Numbered from the stretch's first letter, positions 12,201-24,588 are shown. The stretch is 64,000 nt of DNA from Argentina anserina (GCF_933775445.1 NC_065877.1:7688001-7752000), one strand, 5' to 3'. A program made the numbers and translations. The notes: generated by a model not told the origin, from the sequence alone.

Positions 12201-12429
12201 ATATAGTTTATGCTCAACCAGAAGAAAACGTATATGGTTTATAAAATGTGGATTAAAGCTGAAAAGACTGATTAAAACTTTTGCTTGAATATTTCGGCAC
12301 TTCAAAATTACTGGAATATCAATGAAAATTACAGTGTTGATTTATGTATTGATATATAAGGGAAGACTAATCTTGAATATCACCTAGCGCTATTGTTTTA
12401 AAAAAAACAGTACTATCGTCCAACTAGTG
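9291..12429. other. Intergenic region, no gene recognised
   Basis: About 3.1 kb of AT-rich sequence. I see short chance reading frames only. It contains an AT microsatellite at 9850-9880. No tRNA, terminal repeat or recognisable protein fragment was found. Confidence 0.6.
9850..9880. repeat. AT dinucleotide microsatellite
   Basis: About 15 AT units with one TG interruption. Confidence 0.9.
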
Positions 12430-13168
12430 ATTATCATACAAATTTGCCGACTATCGTTAGTTTTCTCACCAAATGCCCACCTCTCCAAAAGCTACTATGT
12501 GTCCCTCTTTTTTTTACCATGGTTAAACAATTATTATTTATTAAATTTTATAATACTAAACTAAATGATATAGAATTACATTGGTTTTCTCTTTGAATAA
12601 AACTTTGTCTTTCTCCATCCTTACGAACTCTACCTCTCTCTTCTGGAGATCTCCCAGATCTTGCACATAAGATTTTAGTTAGAACTTGGTGCTATTAATA
12701 ATTCCTAACCATCCAATCTCGAAGGGTATATAGCAGAAGAAGAAAAACACATATTAAATAAGTTTTCATTCATGGGTACATGCTTTCAAACCTAAGAAAA
12801 AGCAAGCCCCCAGCAAAGCCATTGGAAAAACAAAGAAGAAGATATTAATTCCCATGTACTATGAAAAACAAAGAAAAAAACAAGCTCCCATGATGAAAAA
12901 AATCATGACGAAATTTAAATAAAAATAAGATATTTTCTAAAGTCATCAAAGAAGTCCGACTATGAAATTAAGAGTTTTATTTTGCAGTGAAGTGTTGCTT
13001 CCTAGCAATCTAGAGCAACAAGAATGTAAATATTGATTTATTTTATAATTTATTATTGTAAATTTTTATTGTTTATCATGGTTAAAGAAAAGAACACACG
13101 ACAACATTAGAGGAGGTGGGCATTGGGTGGGAAAACTAAAGGTGTATCTCTGGGATTAATTATCATAC
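12430..13168. mobile_element. Mutator-like MITE with ~110-bp TIRs and 10-bp TSD
   Basis: A 719-bp non-coding element (12440-13158). Both ends carry an imperfect inverted repeat of roughly 110 bp, best seen in TTAGTTTTCTCACCAAATGC at the left and its complement at the right (GCATTGGGTGGGAAAACTAA), continuing into ACCATGGTTAAACAAT versus ACCATGATAAACAAT. It is flanked by the direct repeat ATTATCATAC (12430-12439 and 13159-13168). Long TIRs with a 9-10-bp TSD are the signature of Mutator-like elements. It lacks a transposase and sits about 360 bp upstream of the dehydrogenase start codon. Confidence 0.85.
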
Positions 13169-13527
13169 TTCGATGAGTAAATAAAAGTCCACAGTTGAAG
13201 GTTTGTTAAAGTTGTTAACAGCTTTTCACCGGTGAGCATTTAATTCTCTTCATATATGGGTAATAGTTCAGAATTGAATCCCATTATTGTTACCTACATT
13301 CAACCCACCAGACTCATATTTATTCTCATGCAATTCTTTCCCATTTTCTCATTCTTATGCTATCTTCCATCTCTGGCCTATCACCCTCTCTCCTCTCAAT
13401 GCTCTGTTTTTTTTTTCTAAGTGATGATATAGAAAAATCTGGGATAGGTCATTGACATTGTATTGAGGTGACATAGCTACTGCACTCTCTGGAGAATTTG
13501 ATTGGTCATATCTAGTGGTTTTAGGAA

Positions 13528-16500
13528 ATGGGATTCTTCTCATTGGTGACAGGAAGGCCTGGTGCAAGTGGGTTTGGATCAGCTTCAACTGCTGAGCAAG
13601 TCACTAATGGGATTGATGCAAGAAACCTCACTGTCATTGTCACTGGTAGCTGCTTCATTTTCGTTTTCCTTTGTGTGCTTTCTATTTTGGTGTCCTCTAC
13701 CTGTTGTTAAATTTTGTCCGTAGTAGCAGTATAAATTTTCAGTTGGTCAGATTTTGATTTTCATGCTCAACTTGCCTCTTACACCAATATGTGGAACACA
13801 GTGTTAAATTGTTTTCCGATGTATAGAACTATAGACTGCTGAGGAATCTCTGCAACATATAAATTTGCTTATTATTGGTAGAGACATGAATGAGAGTTTA
13901 TAAATCTAAACTCAGGCCAAAAAGAGACGGGTCATAAACCCACCACCTTGCTTGCATTTGATTTTTGGGGTATTAGGGGTTAAAATATGTATTATATTTC
14001 TACTCTTGCCCTTTTTGTCTCCTATTGATGTCTCTCCTTCTCCAGGGAAAGGATATGCTCAAAGAACAAAGAACAATGGTGAACGTTGTTCAGTTCTTGT
14101 CCTCAGAAACCTTAAATTCGACGTCTTTTGTGTCATATACTTAAGTAAACTGTTATAGATGCCTTTCAGTAAACATGAATCTGGGCTATGTTGAATTTGG
14201 ATTTATTTGTTCGATTTGTTGTAAGATTGCTGATCTTGGATGTGAAATGCAGGTGGGTCGAGCGGGATTGGGCTGGAGACGGCAAAGATCTTGGCTCTTC
14301 GAAGAGCACATGTCATAATTGCTGCTAGAAACATTGAGGCTGCAAACGAAGCGAAAAAGCTCATTCTTGAAGAGAATGAGAAGGCTCGAGTTGATGTTCT
14401 TCAACTTGACCTCTGCTCAGTCAACTCTGTTAGAGCATTTGTTGATAACTTCATTGCACTTGATCTTCCTCTCAATCTCCTAATGTGATCATGATCTCCT
14501 TTCTCTCTTAGTCAAGCTTTGTGAAATTCATTTCTCTTCATTTTCGGTAAATTGGTTTATTTTTGTTGCAGAAACAACGCTGGTGTTATGTTCTGCCCTC
14601 ATCTGCTTTCAGAAGACGGTATAGAGATGCAGTTTGCTACAAATCATCTCGGTAATTAAATTTTTTCTTGATAAATGATTTGTTTCTTATTTACTCTTTT
14701 CTTATGTCGACGTACGTAAACCCTAGCTCTTATCAAATTACTATAATGGGGTGCTGCAGTTGCCTTTTATCTCGTGACCTATCATTGCAATTAACTCCCC
14801 TCATGTGAAACTTGTTGACAACAATGCGCTACTTTTATCTTCTATATAGAAAAAGATATCAGATTACCGTGTTGATGTAACATTTCAATTATGACAACTA
14901 CCTAATTTTCAGGTCATTTTCTCTTGACAAACCTCCTACTTGAGAAAATGAAGCACACGGCTAAAACCACCGGCGTTGAAGGCAGAATTGTGAACCTGTC
15001 ATCGATTGCTCACATACACACCTACGACAATGGGATTCGATTTGAAAGGATCAATGATCGAAGTGGGTACGTCATTGCTATTTAACACTTAACTAAGGCA
15101 TATCATGGCTATAAACATATAATAGACTTATAAGCAGCTTAACTCTCGCTAATTCTTTGCTTGTATACTCAGTTACTCGGACAAAAGAGCATATGGACAA
15201 TCCAAACTGGCCAATATACTCCACGCTAACGAGCTCTCCCGTAGGTTGCAGGTAAATTGTTTTGCCTTCAGTCCTTTCATTTTCAAAGCTCAAAGTTTTT
15301 ACCTCTTGCAGTGTGTAGAAAACATCTATAATTGTTAAAAAAGATTCGAAAGTACTCTTATGCATCTTAGACTTTTCCTGAGTGAATATACTCAATTATA
15401 TTATTCGCAATTTTCTGCCACAAAATCTTGTCACTGGTGGTTAGTCAATTTTCAGTAGTTCATCAATGAGCGTCCTTAGGTAGGTACGTGAATACTGTCC
15501 CATAGATATCCGTATCAAAGAATGATTTGAAGAACAAATAGATAGAAAACGGAAAGTGGTCACATTAATTAATAGAGAATTTAATCACTGTACTTAAGTG
15601 TGTAAAAATGAAATCACAAATCTGTACTTAATAGAGAATTTAATCACCGTACCATAATCACAAATCAAATCTGGTAAATTAGTATCACTTCAAGCTTAAT
15701 TAAAAAGTTTGCAAAAATGAATTATACGTGGTAAAAACCAATGTTTTAAAAAACTCAGCTTAAAGCTACTTACATAACACCTATGTTTTTCGGTCCGGAC
15801 ACCGAAACTCGCCTTTTACTATGCCTTAGAAAATAATCTTTTTAAGTATCTTTTTATATTTATTTATATAATGTGTTTAATTTGAGGAAAACTATCTAAA
15901 CGTTTGGATTATGAATTTCATTATATCTAAATGCAATAAATTAGTAAGTTCTTATGTATATTTGTTCTTTTTGTATGTGTATAATTATATATTTACACAT
16001 GTAACTACTAATGTTTTATAACACAAGGCTTACGCCTTATGCGCCTTAAGTTTTAAAACTCAAGACTCTCAAGAAAACGTCTTGAGTACACATTCGCTTT
16101 TTAAAATATTGGTAAAAACTTAAAATGGACCCCTTTGTTGATTGTAATCAGAACTTAAGTATCTGTTCTAAAATGGTAATATCGACCAAATTGCGTGCCT
16201 GGCCTTTGCAGGAAGAAGGTGTGAATATCACTGCCAACTCGGTCCACCCAGGAATAATAATGACACCTCTGATGAGGCACTCTGCTCTTCTAATGAGTAT
16301 GTTGCATTCAGATATGCATAATTAATACCAGAAAAGAATTTTCACACTACTTGAATAATTTTGATTCGCTCTATTATCTGCAGAAACTTTTAGGTTTTTC
16401 ACCTTTTGCATTTGGAAGAATGTTCCTCAGGTAATCTCCATCAAATGCGTCTAGCTATATATTACGTAGAGATAAATTTCTTGCGGCATACATATGAGCC

Positions 16501-16746
16501 ATATTACACAATCAGATAAGGGTGTCGAAAGCATGAAGTAAAACTCAACTGTTTAATGATCTTAACCAGGGAGCAGCCACAACATGCTTTGTAGCACTCC
16601 ATCCAAAAATGAAGGGTGTGACCGGAAAATATTATGTCGACTGCAACGAGATGAAGCCGAGCTCCTATGCCACAAACGAGAAGTTGGCGAAAAGACTGTG
16701 GGACTTCAGCAACAAATTGATTGATGGAGCTTCTACTAAGGGCTGA
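13528..16746 (+). CDS. Short-chain dehydrogenase/reductase, TIC32-like
   Basis: NAD(P)-dependent oxidoreductase of the classical SDR family, closest in layout to plant TIC32-like proteins. TIC32 itself is reported at the chloroplast inner envelope; the substrate here is unknown. Exons: 13528-13645, 14253-14484, 14572-14651, 14913-15066, 15173-15251, 16212-16296, 16384-16430 and 16570-16746, all GT-AG, giving 323 aa. Visible motifs are the cofactor loop TGGSSGIG (39-46), NNAG (118-121), the catalytic serine region NLSS (about 171-174) and YGQSK with Tyr202 and Lys206. NSVHPG follows in exon 6. All catalytic residues are present, so the gene looks functional. Intron 5 (960 bp) carries a hAT MITE. 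The start is the first ATG giving the usual N-terminus before the cofactor loop. Confidence 0.93.
15731..16119. mobile_element. hAT-type MITE inside intron 5 of the dehydrogenase
   Basis: A 373-bp element (15739-16111) flanked by the 8-bp direct repeat GTAAAAAC (15731-15738 and 16112-16119). Its ends are CAATGTTTTAAAAA and, inverted, CAATATTTTAAAAA. The 8-bp TSD and the short TIR starting CA are typical of hAT elements. It has no coding sequence and lies well away from both splice sites. Confidence 0.85.
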
Positions 16747-17656
16747 TGAGAAGCATGACAGCTTCTTCTGGACTCTGTGATCAAAGTAGTACTATTACAA
16801 TATATGAGCCCGCAAAGCAGGAGTATTTTGTGGGACTAATGCATGCGACTGTGCAACTGTAATGTCGATGTTATAACACGTTGTTGTTTGGTTATTGTTT
16901 GTTGATAGTAGTTGCATTGTCTCATTTATTATGTACTGCTTATTATAAAGACACGCACCAGTACCGGACCTCCGTGCTTTTCAATTGACATACTATATAC
17001 GGACTATGGTTAAATACTTCATTAGTTTATCTTTAGCACTCAGTTCACATTTACCATAAACATGGCTGAACAATATATAGTGTAACTAGCTTGCTGCTTG
17101 TGAGATGGTCAATAACCAAACGTGCATCAGGCTTGGGCATGAGCTAGAATTGCATATTATTTATGGCTCCAATATGAGAGTGCCAATACTTTACGCTTAT
17201 CTCGCCTCTTGTCCGATGATGTTGCTTTCGATCAAGGGACAGAGGTTAAAAGAAAGTCGCAAGTTAAATGAAATGTATATGTAAATATGTCATACGACTA
17301 GATATTCAAGATGTCATTGTACATTATGAGGGTGTCGAGGAAGCGGATAGACTGCAGATGGATGCTGACTAATGATGTCCTGCAATGACGACTTCCGAAT
17401 GAGCATTTCAGTGATTCTTATAGAGTTATAGAGTTATAGGTGTATGTGGGAGTAACAAAAATTAGTGATCAGAAGTTAAGATAAAGTGGATACAACCGAT
17501 TAAGTGACAATAAATGCAAGCAGTAAATACATCTAATTTATGATGACAATGAAGCTGTTAATGAAGAGGAACAATGAAGGTGACATGAATGTTGATCATT
17601 AACAGATAATAATGATGATTCATGAATACTGGTGGAAAACCGACACATCAATGAGT
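16747..17656. other. Dehydrogenase 3' flank and intergenic sequence
   Basis: Begins with the likely 3' UTR of the dehydrogenase gene. No other gene or element is recognised up to the solo LTR. Confidence 0.5.
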
Positions 17657-17976
17657 TGTTATGTAATAACCCAATTTTCTTTTTTGGAGTTAAAATTGTA
17701 TGAATTCGTTGAAATTGGTAAACTTGGTAAATTTATTAAATCGCATTTTTCGCTTCATGACGATGTCAAATCAAAAACGGAACCGTCGTTGGAAATTAAA
17801 ATTAGAAAAACGTTACGTTTCCACGATGCAGGAGTCGACTTTTACTCAATCGCTCGTTTATGAAAACTTCCTTCATGAAAGTTGTAACGATTTCGTGGAC
17901 ACATCACGCGTTCTAATCGGACGTCGTACATAAAAGTTATTAACGACGGAAGTTAGTTTCCGATTTTGGAAAAAGG

Positions 17977-17984
17977 TATAAAAA
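17977..17984 (+). promoter_or_regulatory. TATA box of the solo LTR
   Basis: TATAAAAA within the LTR, about 50 bp before the CT tract. It would have driven the original retroelement transcript and could still drive read-through. Confidence 0.55.
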
Positions 17985-18026
17985 GGAATAATTTAGAATT
18001 AGGGTTTCCAATTTCGGAAGCCCTCA

Positions 18027-18028
<2 letters not shown>

Positions 18029-18082
<54 letters not shown>
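18029..18082. repeat. CT microsatellite in the solo LTR
   Basis: About 27 CT units in the probable 5' leader of the LTR transcript. Confidence 0.9.
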
Positions 18083-18086
<4 letters not shown>

Positions 18087-19240
18087 CATCCGCAGCTCTC
18101 CCCGACCCTCTCTCTCTCAAAAATCGCCTTCGGTGATCTTTCGACCCAGGCCGCTGTGGCTCTCACCGCCGGCCTCAAGAGCTTCGCACGGGACACAAAA
18201 TCAAACCAAGAGCACGACGCGTCCTCCCGCGCGACGTCCCAAAGCCCCTACAACTTCCTCCGCCGTCCAAGCTTCGTCGTCGGCGAGATTAGGGCACGTG
18301 GACCAGCTCGACATCGCCGCACCGCATTGCCGAAGCCACCTGCTAGGAGATTGGACCTCGATTTTCGCCGTCTTGATCGCCACCTTGTTCAAGCTCCTTC
18401 GGCGACACTCCGGTGGCTTCAAGGCTCAATCTTGGTAAGGGTTCGTTTAATTCAATTGTTGTGATGGATTGTTTGTGAGATTGTGGAGATTGGTGGAGAA
18501 ACTAAGGAGGAGAAGGAGGTGAATGGAGTACCGCCGTCTTAGGCAGCGCGTGAGAGGGCGTGAAGGCGGCTTAAGGCCGTGGAAGGGGAGGAGAGGAAGA
18601 AAAGAGAGGTTTTGGGCGGTGGTGGGCAAGCCACGCGCGCCGGAGGTGGCGCGTGAACAGTGATTTTTCAAACAGTAATTTTTGTAAAAGTGATTTCTGT
18701 ACGGTGAATGTAAAAAGTAATTTACGTACAATAAATGTAAAAGTATTTTACGTACAATAAATGTAAAAGTGATTTATGTATACTAATTGTAAAAGTAAAT
18801 TTTGAAAAGTAATACGCAAACAGTACGTATATGAAAAGTAATACGTAAACAGTATGTATTTGAACAGTAATATATGAATAGTAATTATGTGAACAATAAT
18901 TTCGTAAAAACCGGAAATCGCTGAACAGTAAAACTTTAGTACTGATTCGGCATTTGAGGTTTTACGTAACGTTTATAAATCACTTATCATCCATTCTAGG
19001 TGATCGACACAACAAGTAAAGGATACGCTTGCGGAATTGTGGAAATTATGCTCAGGAATATAAGGTGAGTAAATCTCACTATGACGAGTCTACATTCAGA
19101 GTTAAACTTATTTTAAAAGATCGAATTATGATATGTATATGATATAGTAGGTTGTGTATGTGTATAAATGGTAAAACTCGATACATATATATGAGTTGTC
19201 ATATTATGCACTGTCATACTTCTTTTTCCTAATGAGATAT

Positions 19241-19242
<2 letters not shown>

Positions 19243-19272
<30 letters not shown>
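19243..19272. repeat. AT microsatellite in the solo LTR
   Basis: About 15 AT units. Confidence 0.9.
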
Positions 19273-19276
<4 letters not shown>

Positions 19277-20382
19277 TGAGCATGAGTGGTTTTGGTTTTG
19301 GTACAATAACATGTGAGGAATGTATTGTACGTGGTTTTAACTTGAGTTATGTTAAAACGTTTTTGTTGTCTTCGGACCTGTCTTTGGACGTGTTGGCATG
19401 TCAGAACCTAGCCTTAGCCGGGCGACAGTTACGATACAGTTAGAGCTCTAGTCTATCTGCCGGTGTACTGGCATGAGAGGTAACATATGGGTTATCGGCT
19501 TATGAGTACCCATATTTTTGGATATTAGATAGCAAGTGGTTGCCAAATGTCTGACGGTGTACTGCATGAGGGGTAACAGATGAGTACATGGGTCTCATAA
19601 GTACCCGTATTATAAATGTATTTGGGTAAACAGATGGGTTGCCCGATTTCTCATGAGCACCTATATTTTCAGATATTATTAGACAACCAGATGGACCAGC
19701 CAATGACTCATGGGTACATTTATAATTGAATGTTTTCAGCATTTTTTTCTATATTTATATGCGAGTTATATTGTTGTTTTACTCATACGAGCTGCAAAGC
19801 TTACCAGGTTTGTGTTTACAATCCTGGTGCACCTATTCGATAGTGTATGGGATAGTTCTGCAGGTGTGGATCAACGGAATTGACGAAATACTCTGAAGAG
19901 TTCGAAGTTTATTTATTTATTTTGTGGTGAGGATTGTGAGGATTTTACATTTCCATTTGAAATAATGCTTGAATTTTAAATTGGTTTTGTAATAATCCAT
20001 TCGACTGAATTGTATTATGAAATCAGTAATGATACGCTGTGACGATAAGATTTATTGAGATTGTTTTTTTGAGTTTTCATGGCTTCGATTTCGAGTTTCA
20101 TACTTCAAATTTCGGGGTCGTGACATGTTACAACTATGATAAATGTCATATTTATCACCTGAGTAAATGAGACAACATGAATGCATGATAAAACCACATT
20201 GCAATACACATGAATGATGAAATTAAGGACAATCATAAATGGTACTAAATATTCATAAAGAAATCTCCCCATATAAGGATAATACAACAGAGAGGTAAGG
20301 GAGGTGATTCTGATTGTGAGAAAGCTATTCAAATTAGAAACATACTGACTTTGGCATCAGAGAGTTTTCTGCATGTGCCCCC

Positions 20383-22733
20383 TATGCCTCATCATTTAGC
20401 CCGCGGATCCGAAAATTCCACGGAAACCCGCAAGCCCGATGGGCTTTTACCCGGTCCGGCCCGCAAGAAAGTCCGGCAAATCTCGTTTTCCGTAGGTAGA
20501 GGGTCGAGCTTAGTTTAGAGGTGTGAAACCCGACCTGGTCCGTGGGCCCGGTTCGCCCAAATCCCGCAAGGCCCGGCCTGTAAAATTCTGCCAAATAATA
20601 AAATATTATACATACATATTATATTAGTTTTAGAATAAAACTATCGCATTATGAAGCAACTGTATGAATGAAACTTCTCGGAATTGATCGACACCAGCCG
20701 ATGTGATCGGTATATATATTCAGTGACCCTATAAAAATTTCATCTAATTCGGACCTCGTCTGATTGTTGAAATTTCTGGTAAATCGAAAACAATACTAAT
20801 ATGCCCAAAGTGAGGACCCATTACAAAGATGCGAATGCCGAAAGCCGTTTGCATATCTAAAATCATCTAATTTTTTTCACTGATCGTGCGTGGTCGCACC
20901 GAAGAAACTCATTTGGTGAAGCCCTAGTTAATGGGGTTTTAATATGTCAAAATACCTTTTTTTTGTTGACCGTAGGTACGAACGGTCAAACCATGTCCAA
21001 AACGGACGAAATTTTTATGGCATCCCTAAATATATAATCTGATCACATCTATTGGTGTCGATCGACCATATTTTAAATTGAATTGTCGATCGCCGAAGTG
21101 TCTACTAATGCATCATAACTTTTTTATTAGGTTTAGAATAAAACTATCGCATTATGAAGCAACTATATGAAAGACTTATCAGGATCGATCAACACTAGCC
21201 AATGTGATCGGTATATATATCTAGTGATCATGTAAAAATTTCATCCAATTCAGACCTCGTTTGACTGTCGGAATTTCTGGTATACTAAAAACACTACTAA
21301 TATGCCCTAAGGGAAGACCTACTAGCAAGATGTGATCACCGAATGTCGTTTGCATATATGAAATAATCTAATTTTTGTCACCGATCGTGCGCGGTCGCAC
21401 CAAGAAAACTCATGTGGCAAACCCCGGTTAATGGGGGTTTTAATATGTCAAAATGTTTTTTTTTGTTGACTGTAGGTATGGACGGTCCAACCATGTCCAA
21501 AACGGGACGAAATTTTTACGGGATTCCTAAATATATATACCGATCACATATGCTAGTGTCCATTAATGTATCATAACCTTTTATATTAGGTTTAGAATAA
21601 AACTATCGAATTATGAAGCGACTATATGAAGGAAACTTCTCGGGATTGATCGACAACAGCCAATGTAATCGGTATATATATGTAGTGATCTTGTAAAATT
21701 TCATCTAATTCGGACCTTGTTTGATCATCGGAATTTCCGGTAAACCAAAATCACCACTAATATGCCCTAAGGAAGAACCCATTATCAAGATGCGAATGCC
21801 GAAAGTTGTTTACATATTTGAAATCACCTAATTTTTGTCACCGATCGTGCATGGTCGCAACGAGGAAACCCATTTGGCAAAACCCCGGTCAATGGGGTTT
21901 TAATATGTCAAAACGCCTCTTTTTTTGTTGACCATAAGTACGGACAGTCAAACCATGTTCAAAACGGACGAAATTTTTACACAATCCCTAAATATATATA
22001 CTGATCACATCTGCTAGTGTCGATCGATCATATTTCGAACTGGTGTTGTCGATCGCCGAAGTGTCTACTAATGTATCATAACCGTTAAATTAGGTTTAGA
22101 ATAAAACCATCGCATTATGAAGCGAGTATATGAAGGAAAATTCTCGGGATCGATCGACACTAGCCGATGTGATCAGTACATATATTTAGTGATCCTGTAA
22201 AAATTTCATCTAATTCGGAACTCGTTTGACCGTCGGAATTTCTGGTAACCAAATACACCACTAATATGACCTAAGGGATGACCCATTACCAGGATGTGAA
22301 TGCCGAAAGTTGTTTACATATTTGTAATCACCTATTTTTTGTTACTGATCATGCGTGGTCACAACAAGGAAACATATTTGGCAAAGCCTCGGTCAATGGA
22401 GTTTTATTATATCAAAACGCCTTTTTTTTGTTGACTGTAGGTACGTACGGTTAAACCATGTTTAAAGCTAACGAAATTTTTGCAGGGTCCCTAAATATAT
22501 ATTGATCACATCTACTGGTGTCAATCAACAATATTTCGAAACTAGAATATATTTGTGACTTTTTTTAAATATTTTCTAATAATTATTTTATTGTTCCAAA
22601 TCTTTAAATAAGAGTATTATGTCTTTTTTAAATACAAGCCCGCAAGGCCCGGCCCGACACTTAATTTAAATGTACTAAGGCCCAGCCAGAGCCTGTCACT
22701 CATGATCCGGGACGAGCCCATTGACGAGCCCTA
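20383..22733. mobile_element. TIR element carrying a ~500-bp tandem array
   Basis: Inserted inside the 5' LTR; the right LTR shows the empty site. The ends TATGCCTCATCATTTAGCCC and, inverted, TAGGGCTCGTCAATGGGCTC agree at 13 of 20 positions. Subterminal parts are rich in GGCCCG-like words, as in hAT-like plant elements with TAGGG ends. The TSD cannot be resolved because the flanks are runs of C. There is no transposase. Confidence 0.55.
20620..22560. repeat. Four tandem copies of a ~500-bp unit
   Basis: Copies begin with TTTAGAATAAAACTATCG near 20632, 21132, 21590 and 22095, giving periods of about 503, 455 and 506 bp. Copy 2 is shorter through a ~50-bp internal loss near its end. Conserved words recur in each copy, such as AATCTGATCACATC-like runs and CACCGATCGTGC. 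No unit has coding capacity. Confidence 0.85.
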
Positions 22734-22755
22734 CCCCCCCCCCCCCCCCCCCCCC
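22734..22755. repeat. 22-base C homopolymer
   Basis: An uninterrupted run of 22 C at the junction between the TIR element and the 5' LTR. Length is likely unstable and prone to sequencing error. Confidence 0.85.
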
Positions 22756-22880
22756 TTACCAAAGATCGATCAACCAAATCAAAGGAAAGATAAGACAAAC
22801 AACAATCCACGTCAGTTCATGTCCACGAATATATAGTTTGGAGAGTCAAACGCCCTTGAGGAATTTCTCATCACCAACAA

Positions 22881-22900
22881 TTGGCGCCGTCTGTGGGAAC
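22881..22900 (+). promoter_or_regulatory. Primer binding site of the gag-only element
   Basis: TTGGCGCCGTCTGTGGGAAC lies one base after the LTR end. It resembles the sites found in Tat-lineage Ty3/gypsy elements, where a tRNA primes cDNA synthesis. Confidence 0.8.
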
Positions 22901-22920
22901 CCGCTTCTCCCTAAAAAGAA

Positions 22921-24180
22921 ATGGCAGGGATTGATCATGATGGATTCACGTTTCAATTGCTTGGCTTGGGAGGTAGTGGAGGCAACAACGGTTTTGGTGA
23001 CCTCAATCTACCTTTCTCAGACGAAAAGAGAAAGAACTAGAGCAGCTTCGAAAGGAGAAACAAGACTAAGAAAAATGGCGACGGAAGAAACTTGAGCGTA
23101 TTCTGCACGTGGAAAACGCCTCGTCAGATGGCAAAGTAGAAGCGTGTCAGTTGCATAGCATGACAAATGTGGACGTCAACGTGATCAACTGTGGAATCAC
23201 TGGCGGAATCCTACATGAAGGTATAGATGGAACGCATAATGGGGGTACAAATAGTAGCGTGAAAACACATCGACAAAAAAGAGCGTGCATGGAGGAGTGG
23301 CATGAGAAGATGGAAAAGATGATTAACGAATGTAAGCACACGGGACCATGTGAGCTCGCAGCGGAGATAGCAAGGGACATTGGCAAGTCACCTTTCACAT
23401 ATGATATTTTGAACGTGCAAAATCCATGAAGGTTTGTGACCCCAATATTTCAATAGTATGATGGGACATCAGATCCGGTAGATCACATGAAGGGGTACGA
23501 GCAACAAATAGTCATTGAGACGACTAATGAAAAGCCGATGTGCAAGCTTTTCCCTTCAATTCTTACAGGGTTGGCGTCAGGTTGATTTCAAGATCTGAAG
23601 CCACAGTCTATCCCAAATTTTGATACATTGAGTAGAGTATTTATATCTCAGTATTTATGTAGTCGAAAACAGATAAAAGATATTGCAACCTTGTTTAACA
23701 CTAAACAAAATTCAAGAGAAAGTTAGGGTCGTTCTTCGAACGATTGAAGGACGAAATGAGACATGTTAATTGCGATCCACAATTTGCAGCGGTCGCATTC
23801 CATGAAGGACTCCTCCCAAAAACCTCTTTGTACGAGAGTTTGCTTCGTGATATGCCGAGGGACATGGACGATGTCACGACACGAGTCGAGGGTGAAAGAG
23901 ATGCATATGAAGCCCAAATCATTGGAATGGTTACCTCGGACAAGATTGCTAGTGGTAGAAATAATCATTCCAACATACGATTTACTGTTAACCCTCGAAC
24001 CATATATCACAAACACAAGCATGAATGAATTTTTGTTAAATCCCCACCTCAAGCAGAGTCTACATATGACATTGAAAGAAGAAGATATTGCCCCTTACAC
24101 GAGGCACAAGGGCATGGGTTATACACATGTAAAGCTTTAAAATTGGCGATCTTGGATCTTATGAAAAGAGGAAAACTTAT
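22921..24180 (+). pseudogene. Decayed gag of the gag-only element
   Basis: Starts with an ATG at 22921 (MAGIDHDGF), soon closed by a stop, then a Lys/Glu-rich coiled stretch and an open block at 23109-23429 ending GKSPFTYDIL. The retrotransposon gag core follows in pieces: YDGTSDPVDHMKGYEQQ near 23460, then a frame change into HVNCDPQFAAVAFHEGLLP and DMPRDMDDV (23744-23900). A zinc-finger-like end (CPLHEAQGHGLYTC) is near 24090-24130. Stops and at least two frameshifts make it non-functional. It does not continue into a polymerase. Confidence 0.75.
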
Positions 24181-24299
24181 ACAATACTGCGTGGTTTGAA
24201 TATTTTTGGTAGTTGATAACTATGTTAAATAAAGTTCCTTATGATCTATTTTTATTATTATTCTTACTATGAGCGAATTTTTATGAATGAAATAAATGA

Positions 24300-24560
24300 G
24301 GATGTTACAAACGAAGTATGTGGAATGTTACGAACAATACATGTGACAATGTTATAAACGAATTGAAACATGTGACACGTTATAAATGACGCATATGACA
24401 ACGTTATGAACGATCGAAAGATGTGGCACGTTATAAACGGCACATGTGGTAACGTTATGAACGGAATGTGTGAAGCGTTATGAACAAAAAAATGTTATGT
24501 ACATGAGATGTGTTATAAACGATAAATGACAAGTGTGGTAACGTTATGAACGAATTACTT
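24300..24560. repeat. Degenerate ~24-bp minisatellite
   Basis: Variable repeats around the core CGTTATGAACG or GTTATAAACGA, each preceded by an ATGTG(G/A)-like word. About nine imperfect units are seen. It lies between the gag end and the polypurine tract. Confidence 0.7.
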
Positions 24561-24588
24561 GTAACATTGTTTTAAATTAGAACATGTA

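Larger units (their letters stand above)
17657..20130 (+). mobile_element. Solo LTR (2.46 kb), Ty3/gypsy Tekay-like, with TSD
   Basis: A complete LTR (17662-20125) starting TGTAATAACCC and ending GGGGTCGTGACA, flanked by the 5-bp duplication TGTTA (17657-17661 and 20126-20130). The GTCGTGACA end and 2-kb-plus length are typical of Tekay/Del chromovirus LTRs. It contains a TATA box (17977-17984), a CT tract and a GC-rich transcribed-looking segment with chance reading frames. No internal region is attached, so the element was removed by recombination between its two LTRs. Confidence 0.88.
20271..22879 (+). repeat. Truncated 5' LTR of the gag-only element, split by an insertion
   Basis: Only the last ~235 bp of LTR sequence remain, and a 2.35-kb TIR element separates them into two blocks. 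The end CACCAACA matches the right LTR. Confidence 0.7.

Noticed and set aside
18133..18464. Two overlapping ~100-codon frames in a GC-rich stretch
   Set aside because: They lie inside the solo LTR downstream of its TATA box, and neither frame resembles a known protein.
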